Assembly (NCBI GenBank): GCA_019695215.1
Contig: JAIBAK010000012.1
Location: 1-64,000 of the forward strand
Reading direction: 5' to 3'
Origin: Bacteroidia bacterium
GTDB taxonomy: Bacteria > Bacteroidota > Bacteroidia > UKL13-3
DNA length: 64,000 nt
Numbering within the stretch: the first letter of the stretch is position 1; every line of letters starts with the position of its first letter. The position numbers and the translations under genes are program-made. The notes under the pieces are model-generated. The model ran no database searches and was not told the DNA's origin. It was given only the letters and a program-made list of their open reading frames with translations. Below are positions 34,979 through 43,600 of the stretch, in pieces.

Positions 34979-35066
34979 TGCATCAGGAGACTCTTACCCC
35001 CTGCCTAAAATTTATTTGCATCTGTGCCAATAACTTTTTACCTTAGCCACGTAAACCAACTCAAAC

Positions 35067-35222
35067 ATGGCTGTTAAACCTATATTTCCCTCCCGCACCC
35101 CTCTCCTTCATTACCCCGGCCGCTCGCCTAAATCAGATATGGATTTATCTCGTGCAAAGCAGGTGGATGTTATCGTTATATTTTTAGAAGAAAAGATGTC
35201 AGGAGGTACAAGTTATGCGTAA
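35067..35222 (+). CDS. Short ORF, possibly a truncated gene start
   Basis: An ATG at 35067 opens a 51-codon frame beginning MAVKPIFPSRTPLLHYPGR and ending SGGTSYA just before the PD-(D/E)XK gene. Weak promoter-like TACCTTAG lies 33 bases upstream. I recognise no family. It could be the intact first part of a chromosomal gene whose remainder was displaced by the insertion that brought in the next genes, or a chance frame. Confidence 0.25.
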   Translation: MAVKPIFPSRTPLLHYPGRSPKSDMDLSRAKQVDVIVIFLEEKMSGGTSYA

Positions 35223-35243
35223 CTCTTAGAAAGCAATTGGACA

Positions 35244-36266
35244 ATGATAGAATCACTATTTACCCGAGCTTTTTCGTATCGACAGCGTGAGAATCACAGT
35301 CCACTTGAAAACTACCTAACCGAAATATTCGCATTTTGCATTGAAGCCGACCTTCAATTCCGACATACCTTTCACAAAAAGCTGCTGAATATTTCTTTGC
35401 CCAAGAAAACATTCACAATTACAACACAGCAAAAATATGTGGGATTTGGCAGGCCAGACATTGAGATAATTTTCGACAACACTGCAATTATTATCGAAAG
35501 TAAGGTAGAGGCTGGAGAAAGATTTAATCAACTTGCTGACTACTGCGAAATTCTCAATCTGCATAAAAGTGAGGAGAACAAACATATCGTTTTACTTTCA
35601 AAATACTACGAGCACCGAGAAATTAACTCCGGTAAGGTTTCTCTACATCTTTTGCGTTGGTTTGACATTTACAACATAATAGACGATTCACACAATGAAA
35701 TTACTCGACAATTGAAAATATTCTTAAAAGAACAAGGAATGGAAAAGATAAAGAACTTCAATATTCAGGATATGCTCGCTATGAAGACAATTCCTGAGAC
35801 AATTACTAAGATGGACGAAGTGTTAGAGCAGTTCAAACCCCAATTTGAAAAGCACTTCGGTGGATTTTCTAAAGATTCCAGCCGCAGCACAAGACTACCA
35901 AGCAGTTGCTATATCAATTATGTAACATTGAATTTTGGAAAGATTCGCTATTGGTTGTTAGTCGGTTTTTTCTGGTGGTGGAATGAGGACATTGAAATAC
36001 CTCACGTAGGTTTATCTCTTGAAATCCCGAAAAAGGACTACAATGGCTCGGAGCTTGAGACTATTTTGGATAAGGAATTGGTTGAGAAAAAGCAATGGGA
36101 GCTTGATGAGTTTGAAACTATCTATTATTACTCCGCTCTTAAGCCTCTGACTGAATTTATTACTCAGGAAGAGGACAATATTCCTTCGATAAAAAAATAT
36201 ATTGACACTAACCTCAGAACTTTGTTGGACTTGCAAGCTAAATATCCTCGACTACTGAAGAAATAG
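35244..36266 (+). CDS. PD-(D/E)XK nuclease superfamily protein
   Basis: 340 residues. The nuclease core is visible: E27 in YLTEIFAF, D72 in FGRPDIEIIF and E85-S-K87 in AIIIESKVEAGE, followed by NQLADYCEIL (helix with a conserved Q). This matches the PDDEXK_4-like pattern of restriction-type folds. The C-terminal half is rich in aromatic residues (YWLLVGFFWWWNEDIE). No methyltransferase or partner gene is adjacent. The gene sits alone in a repeat-rich, A+T-rich patch, typical of horizontally acquired accessory genes; defence or DNA repair are both possible. Confidence 0.75.
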   Translation: MIESLFTRAFSYRQRENHSPLENYLTEIFAFCIEADLQFRHTFHKKLLNISLPKKTFTITTQQKYVGFGRPDIEIIFDNTAIIIESKVEAGERFNQLADYCEILNLHKSEENKHIVLLSKYYEHREINSGKVSLHLLRWFDIYNIIDDSHNEITRQLKIFLKEQGMEKIKNFNIQDMLAMKTIPETITKMDEVLEQFKPQFEKHFGGFSKDSSRSTRLPSSCYINYVTLNFGKIRYWLLVGFFWWWNEDIEIPHVGLSLEIPKKDYNGSELETILDKELVEKKQWELDEFETIYYYSALKPLTEFITQEEDNIPSIKKYIDTNLRTLLDLQAKYPRLLKK

Positions 36267-36656
36267 ATTATACGCATAACAGAGCACTGGCGAGTAAGCC
36301 GGGTTGACGTTGTAATTTGAGCTTATGAATACTATGAAACATTATCTTAGCCTGAAAAAAATCATTCTAATCCCCAACTCGCGCGCTCCCGATTACTATC
36401 GGGGTGCACGCGTGCGTTTGAGTTATCCGGCTTCACCTGTTCATCAATTCTGCCAAAAATATCTGAAACCTATTGTGAGATTGAACATGATCCATGCACG
36501 CATCCTCAGCAAAAAATCAACCACAAGAATTTGCTATTCCCGGTTTTTATCACCAATTTTACCTTACAGTGTGTGGATGTGTTTTTCACACTCTGACTTT
36601 AGCTGCAATGTATTACGACCGTTCCATATTTGACAAATAATACTAAAAACAATAGA
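36267..36656. other. Gene-free stretch with hairpin and decayed ORF remnant
   Basis: No supported gene. It holds the hairpin CCCGAT-TACT-ATCGGG (36388-36403) preceded by CCCCAACT. At about 36530-36590 there is a degraded minus-strand copy of the 45-codon ORF found at 37914-38051: the two share the run TTTTTATCACCA and CAGTGTGTGGATG with the same spacing, but this copy has stops and frameshifts. Confidence 0.55.
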
Positions 36657-37856
36657 ATGAAAATAATTACTGTACTAACTCTTCTCCTTCTTTCGATGAC
36701 AGCTTTTTGTCAATCTAAACAGGACACGACATGGAAGGCGAGACTAAACAAGGTTGAGAATCTATTGATGGACATCAAGAACAATAACTATGACAACGAG
36801 ATTATAAACCTCAAGGACAAACTGGATTTTCAACAAAAGCTAAACGAGCAAACGATAAATAGCATTTCAACTCAACTTGACTCAGCAACATACAATCTGA
36901 CAATATTTGGAATCTTGTTTGCGATCGCTGCAATTGGTCTTGGTTTATATGTTACGTACATTGAAAGAAAGATAGTCCGAATTGGTGAAGAGAATAGGAT
37001 ATTACTAACAAAAAATCAGCAAATCAAAGACGATGTTGAAGCATTAAATAAATTGATTCAAAGTGACATTTACGGACTATTTCTGAAAATCAAACGGGAA
37101 GAATCAGTTCATACAATTGAACGTTTGGTAAAAGTTCCTAAGGACATTTCAAATGTATGCGATACATTACTTTCAAGAGAGCTTCATGAGGAAGATTTTG
37201 CAAAACTTAAACAAGCATATTTAAATCTTCCTGACAAGAAGGAAGGAGATTATGGGAATTATTATTTGACTGTTTTCTTCCAGCACTTTCTTGGACAATC
37301 GTTACGAGACGAAATTTTGCGAGTGGATATTGCAGAATTCATTCAGTTAGGTATAAGTGCAGCATTTGAGAACGACATAGTCAAGTCAACTTTAGATTTT
37401 ACAGGAGCGCTAGTGGATAAGGGAATTCAAGAATTCAAATCAGAGATAAATCTATTTTTTAAAGGATTAACAAACTCAAAATACAAGAATTATCTTCCAG
37501 TATATGAAGTAATTTTTGACACCCTGAAAACAAGGAAGAATAGATTTGAAATGTTTAGTTCTATTGATTCTGTGACTGATAATCGTATGGCTAAAATTGA
37601 ATTTGGGAACATGTTGGCTAATAAATATTCTCTTGATAATCCAACTGAATCAGAGCAACTGGCATTCGCTGAATTAAAAGAGCTGACAATCGCTCAAGAA
37701 AAAACGGAAGAAGAAGCAAGACAAAAAGCCGAAGAAGAAAAGAAGAAACAAGAGGAAAGACAAAGGCAACAAGAAGAAAACAGAAAGAAAAGACAAGAAC
37801 AACAGAGAAAATTAGCTGAACAAAGGAAAATTTCTAACGATGACAAACATGCATAA
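36657..37856 (+). CDS. Coiled-coil membrane protein of unknown function
   Basis: 399 residues from the ATG at 36657. A signal-like segment (MKIITVLTLLLLSMTAFCQ) is followed by a helical region, one transmembrane helix (about 85-105, TIFGILFAIAAIGLGLYVTY), a long helical domain and a highly charged Glu/Lys/Arg/Gln tail (EEEARQKAEEEKKKQEERQR and onward) that would form a long coiled coil. No known domain was recognised. Base composition is A+T-rich like the neighbouring nuclease gene. It lies between two copies of a hairpin-associated small ORF. Confidence 0.65.
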   Translation: MKIITVLTLLLLSMTAFCQSKQDTTWKARLNKVENLLMDIKNNNYDNEIINLKDKLDFQQKLNEQTINSISTQLDSATYNLTIFGILFAIAAIGLGLYVTYIERKIVRIGEENRILLTKNQQIKDDVEALNKLIQSDIYGLFLKIKREESVHTIERLVKVPKDISNVCDTLLSRELHEEDFAKLKQAYLNLPDKKEGDYGNYYLTVFFQHFLGQSLRDEILRVDIAEFIQLGISAAFENDIVKSTLDFTGALVDKGIQEFKSEINLFFKGLTNSKYKNYLPVYEVIFDTLKTRKNRFEMFSSIDSVTDNRMAKIEFGNMLANKYSLDNPTESEQLAFAELKELTIAQEKTEEEARQKAEEEKKKQEERQRQQEENRKKRQEQQRKLAEQRKISNDDKHA

Positions 37857-37888
37857 AACTGATTTTAATTGGCATCGTTTCCCCAACT

Positions 37889-37911
37889 AATCCTCGTTTG
37901 CAACGAGGATT
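37889..37911. repeat. Perfect 10-bp hairpin next to small ORF
   Basis: AATCCTCGTT-TGC-AACGAGGATT, perfect arms, beginning 2 bases past the stop codon of the minus-strand small ORF and preceded by CCCCAACT, as at the hairpin 36388-36403. It could be a REP-type end or a transcription stop for the small ORF. Confidence 0.6.
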
Positions 37912-37913
37912 TC

Positions 37914-38051
37914 CTATTCCAGGCGTTTTAAACGCTCTCTTTGCCTTAGCGCAATCCAATCAAAATAATCAACAACAATACCTTGCTTTTTCCAATTTTT
38001 ATCACCAGTTTTACCTTGCAGTGTGTGGATGAGTTTTTTGTTATATGCCAT
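37914..38051 (-). CDS. Small 45-residue ORF, hairpin-associated
   Basis: ATG at 38049-38051, TAG at 37914-37916. The product starts MAYNKKLIHTLQGKTGDKNW and ends LRQRERLKRLE. It has natural codon structure and a basic, helical C-terminus. A decayed copy lies at about 36530-36590, and both are tied to a CCCCAACT-hairpin block, so it is probably part of a small mobile or repeat element. It may be an intact mini-gene or an N-terminal remnant of a longer one. Family unknown. Confidence 0.4.
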   Translation of the reverse strand: MAYNKKLIHTLQGKTGDKNWKKQGIVVDYFDWIALRQRERLKRLE

Positions 38052-38114
38052 TTTAGAACGACACCACAACCTTAAACCAAACAATTAAAAATCAAACGAC
38101 ACGTTAGACAAATT

Positions 38115-39410
38115 ATGATGACCAGAGCAAAAAAAATGCAATTTGTTTTATTGTCGATTTTAACTTTTGCCGTTTTACAAGATAGTATTGCTTGCAGTGG
38201 ATATAAAATAACGATAGGCAACAGAACATTTTTTGGAAGTAACCACGATGCCTGGTTTACAACACCTCATATTTGGTTTGAAAATGTAACTACTGGTAAG
38301 TATGGTGCAGCATTTACAGGAGCCAGATTTGACGGTGAAAACGGATATGCTCCGCAATCGGGAATGAATGAAACGGGTTTAGTTTTTGAAAGACTTGTTG
38401 CCTACCACCCGGCACAGGAAAATTTTACAAACAGAAAGACAATCTCCAACCCGACAAAGTACTTAAAGGACATTCTACACACTTGCAAATCGGTTGAAGA
38501 AGTTAAAGAATATGTGAGCAAATACTACCACAGTTATTTTATTGAAGACGTTTTTATTTACGTTGACAAATCGGGCAAATATCTGATTGTGGAGCCTTAC
38601 ACTTTGACCATAGGAAATGACCCGACCTATGTGATAGCAAACTTTTGTCCTTCTATAACACCGCCACAAAATGCCAATAAACTTGACAGATACCAAAAAG
38701 GAGCAGCATTTTTAAAAAATGGTATTGACACTACACTTGAGTACTGCACCGCCTTGTTGGATACCATGCACGTTTGCAGAAAAAAAATTGGTGACGGAAC
38801 TTTGCTTTCTTCTATTTGGGACCTAAATAACGGGACCGTGAACCTGTTTTTTTATCACGACTATAAGAAAACCGTTCAATTCAACCTAAATGAAGAGTTA
38901 AAAAAGGGCGACCACATGATTGCGGTAGAGACACTATTTCCGCATAACCCTGAATTTGAAAAATTACGTAATTTCAAAACCCCAAAAGACAGTAATTTAA
39001 TAGGAGTATTTATAGTTGCTTGTGCCGGATTTTTTTTACTGACTTCTGTATTTTTTCTAATCCAATATTTCAGACCAAAAGAGAATAAAAAGTATTCTTA
39101 TGTTCAATTAGTGCTGTTTCCAATGGGTTTAACCTTGTTTTATTATATGATTGTATTAAGCGGCAGTGTGAATGTTTTCTACTTTGCTGCACCTTACAAA
39201 GACCCGACAAATATTTTTGTAAGTTTGACTTCATATTTACCGTTTTTAATACTACTTCTCCTACTGCCTTTTGCTGTGATTAATTACAGATTATTAAAAG
39301 AGAATAGTTGGAGTTTCATAGCCAGGGGATTATTTACCTTAAACAATCTTACGTACATTATTCTCATTGGACTATTTGCGTATTGGAGATTTTATGACAT
39401 TCTCAACTAA
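38115..39410 (+). CDS. Linear amide C-N hydrolase (Ntn type) with C-terminal membrane domain
   Basis: 431 residues. After a signal peptide the mature protein would begin at Cys27 (SIA/CSGYKITIGN), the expected N-terminal nucleophile of choloylglycine/penicillin-acylase-V-like Ntn hydrolases. Next come FFGSNHDAWF and MNETGLVFERL, matching the family's active-site Asp and the following substrate-pocket strands. From about residue 295 there are four membrane helices (for example NLIGVFIVACAGFFLLTSVF), which is unusual for this enzyme family. Likely an exported, membrane-anchored amidase; substrate unknown. Confidence 0.78.
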   Translation: MMTRAKKMQFVLLSILTFAVLQDSIACSGYKITIGNRTFFGSNHDAWFTTPHIWFENVTTGKYGAAFTGARFDGENGYAPQSGMNETGLVFERLVAYHPAQENFTNRKTISNPTKYLKDILHTCKSVEEVKEYVSKYYHSYFIEDVFIYVDKSGKYLIVEPYTLTIGNDPTYVIANFCPSITPPQNANKLDRYQKGAAFLKNGIDTTLEYCTALLDTMHVCRKKIGDGTLLSSIWDLNNGTVNLFFYHDYKKTVQFNLNEELKKGDHMIAVETLFPHNPEFEKLRNFKTPKDSNLIGVFIVACAGFFLLTSVFFLIQYFRPKENKKYSYVQLVLFPMGLTLFYYMIVLSGSVNVFYFAAPYKDPTNIFVSLTSYLPFLILLLLLPFAVINYRLLKENSWSFIARGLFTLNNLTYIILIGLFAYWRFYDILN

Positions 39411-39481
39411 CAGACAGAGCAGAAATGAAAACGCGCTATAACCCGAGTTTGTATATCGAAATTCAATTATAAAAAGTAAAT

Positions 39482-39961
39482 ATGAATCCGACAATTTTTG
39501 TAAAAATGGTACTCGATGCCTGGCATTTGAAAATAAAAGAGGCCAATGATATTTTTAACCGGGTATCGGATGAACAGCTGCTGCAGGAAGTGGCTCCCAA
39601 CCGCAACAGGGGTATTTACCTGCTGGGGCACTATACGGCCACCCACGATGCCATGTTGCCCCTGCTTGGTTTTGGAGAGCGCATATACGCTCATTTAGAC
39701 GATGCCTTTCATGATAACCCCGACAGGGTTAAACCCATTACTGTCTCGGCACCCGATTTAAGGGCCGGCTGGAAAAACATCAATGCGGTGCTGGAAGATC
39801 ATTTTAATAAAATGTCGCCCGAAATGTGGTTTACCAAACACAAGGCCATCTCGGAGGAGGATTTTAAAAATCAGCCGCATCGCAACAAGCTGAATGTAAT
39901 CATTACCCGAACCAATCATTTAGCCTACCACAACGGACAATTAATCTTTCTTTTAAAATAA
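39482..39961 (+). CDS. DinB family protein
   Basis: 159 residues with the four-helix DinB/YfiT layout. Candidate metal ligands are the histidines in LLGHYTATHDAML and in the C-terminal TNHLAYHNGQLIFLL. Members bind divalent metal and some act as thiol-dependent transferases; the specific reaction is not predictable. Base composition returns to that of the backbone here, marking the end of the accessory patch. Confidence 0.85.
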   Translation: MNPTIFVKMVLDAWHLKIKEANDIFNRVSDEQLLQEVAPNRNRGIYLLGHYTATHDAMLPLLGFGERIYAHLDDAFHDNPDRVKPITVSAPDLRAGWKNINAVLEDHFNKMSPEMWFTKHKAISEEDFKNQPHRNKLNVIITRTNHLAYHNGQLIFLLK

Positions 39962-40082
39962 TCGGGCAGCTGTTAAAACACCGGGCAGCAGGACGTTTCA
40001 TCCTTTACTTATCACTCCCATACAATCCTGTTGTTTTCCTGATTTTATAGATTATCTTCGTTTTACTCTAATTTAATTGTTT

Positions 40083-40610
40083 ATGAAAAAAATCAACTTA
40101 TTTTTCGCTTCCCTGTTTTTGCTTTCGCTAGGTACAAAAGCGCAGGAAAAAACATTTGCCGTAAAACTAAACTACCTGAGTCCGCTGGTAAAAACCGTAA
40201 ACCTCTCGTTTGAGAAAGCGGTGAAAGAAGATGCCTCTTTTCAATTGGGTGTTTATTATACCGGATTCTCGAGTTCAGGCATTAAATACAGCGGATTGGG
40301 TCTTACGCCTGAATACAGAAAGTACCTTACAGGAGAAGCCCTTGATGGGGCCTATATTGCTCCTTTTATCCGTTACCAAAGCCTTACACTTACCGAATCA
40401 TCAACCAGCAGCAAAGGAACCATCAGTACCATAGGTGGCGGATTAATAGTTGGTCGTCAATGGATGATGAAAGGTATTTCGTTTGACCTTTTTGTAGGGC
40501 CTATTTACAATTCCGGCTCTTACTCGTCAAAAAGCGGGGCAGCCATTGATGCCGGAAGTTTTGAAGGATTTACAATACGTTTTGGCACCACTATCGGTTT
40601 AGGATTTTAA
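40083..40610 (+). CDS. Outer-membrane beta-barrel-type protein (DUF3575-like)
   Basis: 175 residues from the ATG at 40083 with signal peptide (MKKINLFFASLFLLSLGTKAQ). The rest is alternating amphipathic strands (VKLNYLSPLVKTVNLSFEKA, LGLTPEYRKYL, GGGLIVGRQWMM) ending FGTTIGLGF with a terminal Phe, typical of small 8-strand barrels and DUF3575 proteins. Function unknown. It is followed by a strong bidirectional terminator. Confidence 0.75.
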   Translation: MKKINLFFASLFLLSLGTKAQEKTFAVKLNYLSPLVKTVNLSFEKAVKEDASFQLGVYYTGFSSSGIKYSGLGLTPEYRKYLTGEALDGAYIAPFIRYQSLTLTESSTSSKGTISTIGGGLIVGRQWMMKGISFDLFVGPIYNSGSYSSKSGAAIDAGSFEGFTIRFGTTIGLGF

Positions 40611-40627
40611 TTATACAGCCGTTCAAT

Positions 40628-40666
40628 AAAAAAAGCCCGTCCCGAAAATTCGGGACGGGCTTTTTT
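40628..40666. terminator. Bidirectional rho-independent terminator
   Basis: AAAAAAAGCCCGTCCCGAA-AA-TTCGGGACGGGCTTTTTT in one hairpin with an A-run on one side and a T-run on the other. It separates the converging genes ending at 40610 and 40683. Confidence 0.93.
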
Positions 40667-40682
40667 ATGAGGTTATGTGTAC

Positions 40683-43600
40683 TTATTCTATCACAACTTT
40701 CTTCACAGTTACTGCTCCTGCTCCGTACACCCGCACAAAGTAAATACCTGCTTTTAATGCGGAAGTATTTAATTCTGCGCTGCGGGTCTGAACAGCGTTT
40801 TGTGTAATCACTATATTGCCTACCATATCGGCCACTTCTATTGACTCAATATTTTTGTCGCTCTTCACAGTCACCGTTTCTTTAGCCGGGTTTGGATACA
40901 ATACCAGCTGCAATGCATTTTGCTCTCTGATACCATTTGGATCATTGTCGGTAATCACAAGGGTGTAGGTGGTTGCCGCTGCATCAATCCATGCATTGTT
41001 GGTAGGGTTTTGCAGAGAGAGCACAATGGTATCGGGTGTTGGTTCAAACAAGGCATCGTCTATAATGGTTACGGTTATTGTTTGGTCAGCATTGCTTCCG
41101 GCCGCAAAAGTTACTACCTGGGTGGTGTAGGTATAATCAACTCCGGCTACGGCATTTCCTCCTGTTACCGCAACGGCAACAGATGTAGGGAAGAAATTGG
41201 AATTTTTAAGTTTGATGGTAACGGTTTTATTTCCGCTTCCCTCGGCCACGGTAGCACCCGAAACGGCAAACGACAGGGTGTCGCCCGGAACAATATGACT
41301 TGGGAATTGTGGTATTAACTGATAGCCCGAAGTAAACGGATTGCTGGCATCAAACTGAGTACCTAAACCAATAATGGCAAATGGTTGTTTTGGCAGCGGA
41401 GAACCATTCAGCAGACTTGTTCCGATAATGCGAATCTGGAAACTGTCGGAAGGATTTCCGTTAATATACGCATACAGATTTTTTCCGGAGCCGGTAAATG
41501 GCGCAACCGGCCATTGGGTGGTATCGGCCAGAGTAACCGATGGGAAATACACCAGATTGTTCTCGGCAGCTTCGGTAAGAGAAGTTACCTGCACAGGTGC
41601 GGCAATCGGCATTCCTGTACCGGCCGGCATAATGGTATCGAGGTTTGATAATTCGGTCAGTCCGTTAAACTGAATAACCTGTCCGTAGGCAAATACACTA
41701 TCGCCCTGATTTACGGTATAGCCAAAGTTTTTAGTAGAGTTAAACACGGTAATTCCTCCGCTGTAATCTCTGATGGTAAAACTTGTGCCGGTAGCGCGGT
41801 TATTTATTCCGTAAACCGTTCCTTTCAAAATAGCCCATCTGTTTAATGAGTCAGTAACTCCGTTGGCATCAACAGTGGTCATTGGACCAATTAAGCGTTC
41901 AGGGTATAACCAGTTGGTGATATAAACCGTGTCAACACCAATGGGTGTGACAATGGCATTGTTGGTTGGAGCAGATAAACGTACGGTAAAATATTCGGTT
42001 GACTCAAAATACTGACTTCTGTTCAAACGCACCACTATCTCTTTCATGGTATCGGCAGCCGAGGTGAACGTAAGTGACGTTGTGAGTAACGAATAGTCGG
42101 AGGTAATTACAGCTGTTCCGGCAACTGCACTCACCGTTACGGTATAAGTTCCGCTGTCGTATTTTTTCAGCTTCACCGGAATGCGAATGGTGTCTTCATT
42201 TTCGGCATGTGTTTCACCCGAAGTAAGGAAAGATATCTGCGGATTATCGTTGTCATTAATATACACCGTCATAATAGAATCTACGCCAAGCAATGCCTGA
42301 TTGGTAGGATTGCGCAGCGCTAAAATAACCGCTTCCTGCAATTCAAAGGCTGCATCGTTCACTACGGCAAATGTTACCATTTGCGGAGTTGATGAACCAC
42401 CGGGAAAAGTTACCGTTTGGGTATTGAAAACATAATCGGTTCCGGGAGTTGCAGTGCCTGCTTTTTGAACCACAGTAACCGAAGTAGGTGTGGCACTCGG
42501 ATATTGAATGCTCACCGAAAGATTTACTGTTGAAGAATCTTCTGAGACCGTTTTGTTCACCTGTGTAAAAGTAACAATTGGAGCGGTATCGTTATCATTA
42601 ATGGTTAAGGTAAATACCGAGTCGGCATCGATAGTTGCCGAATTGGTGGCGTTGCGCAAAGCGAAAATGGCTGTCTCGGCTGTTTCTACCAAAGCGTCAT
42701 TGGCAATAGCCACAGTTACATTTTGTGCAGTGGTTGAGTTGGCGGGGAAAGTGACCGTAGTGGTATTAAGGGTATAATCGGTTCCGCCCGAAGTGGCCGT
42801 TCCGCCCTTGGTTACCACAGTTACCGAAGTGGGATTTGAGTTAGGGTTTGAAATGCTCACGGCAATGTTTACTGAAGAAGAATCTTCGGTTACGGTTTTG
42901 CTTAGCTGAGCAAATTTAACCACAGGTACTATCGGATTAAGAGTTGAAGTATCTCCGGATGTGGCATTGGTGCTATTGTAATTGGCATCAACTCCGTTTC
43001 CGTTAAATGCAAACACTTTGAAATAGTAACGTGTATTGTTGTTGAGCCCGGTTACCGTTACGCTGGTATCGTGACCCGAATAAACAACCATTCCTGTTCC
43101 TTTAGTTAAAGCCGATGCCGAAGTAATCACCGTATCGGCCTGTGTGTAATTATTTATATTGCGGTAGGTAAAACTATCGGCCGGACTGCTGATGGAAGAA
43201 GATGTGTGTGCTACCACAACATAGCGCTGCGGATTTGAAGAAGCTTTGGTCCAGTTCAGATTTAACGAACTTAAAGCAATATTGGAAAACGTAAGTGCCG
43301 CTGACTGATTTGCGGGTTCATCAAACAATGCATTTACCGGAACAAAGTCACTGGCAAATCGGGTTGAACTGGTATCCCAGTTAGAAGCAGCAATCATGCT
43401 GTCGCGAAGCAGTGTGGCAACACCCGAAACCGGGCCTCTGAAACGGGCATTGAGTTTTGGTCCTGCATGAAAATCGGCAAGAGTTCCGGGAGCCTTTGAA
43501 GTTGACGTGCTGGTAGAGCCCGAAGTCCAGCCGCTGTTTCCGCAATTAATTCCGGCTGCATATAAATTAAATCCGGTGTAGGCTATCATCTGGTCTCCAC

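Noticed and set aside
36325-36633. A 102-codon plus-strand frame after the PD-(D/E)XK gene.
   Set aside because: It runs over a hairpin and the decayed copy of the small minus-strand ORF; composition is not protein-like.
35213-38050. GTTATGC/GCATAAC-like strings at about 35213, 36272 and 38041, suggesting integron cassettes with attC sites.
   Set aside because: No pair of strings forms a proper attC fold with paired inner boxes, the core sites deviate from the consensus, and no integrase gene is present. The idea stays possible but unsupported.
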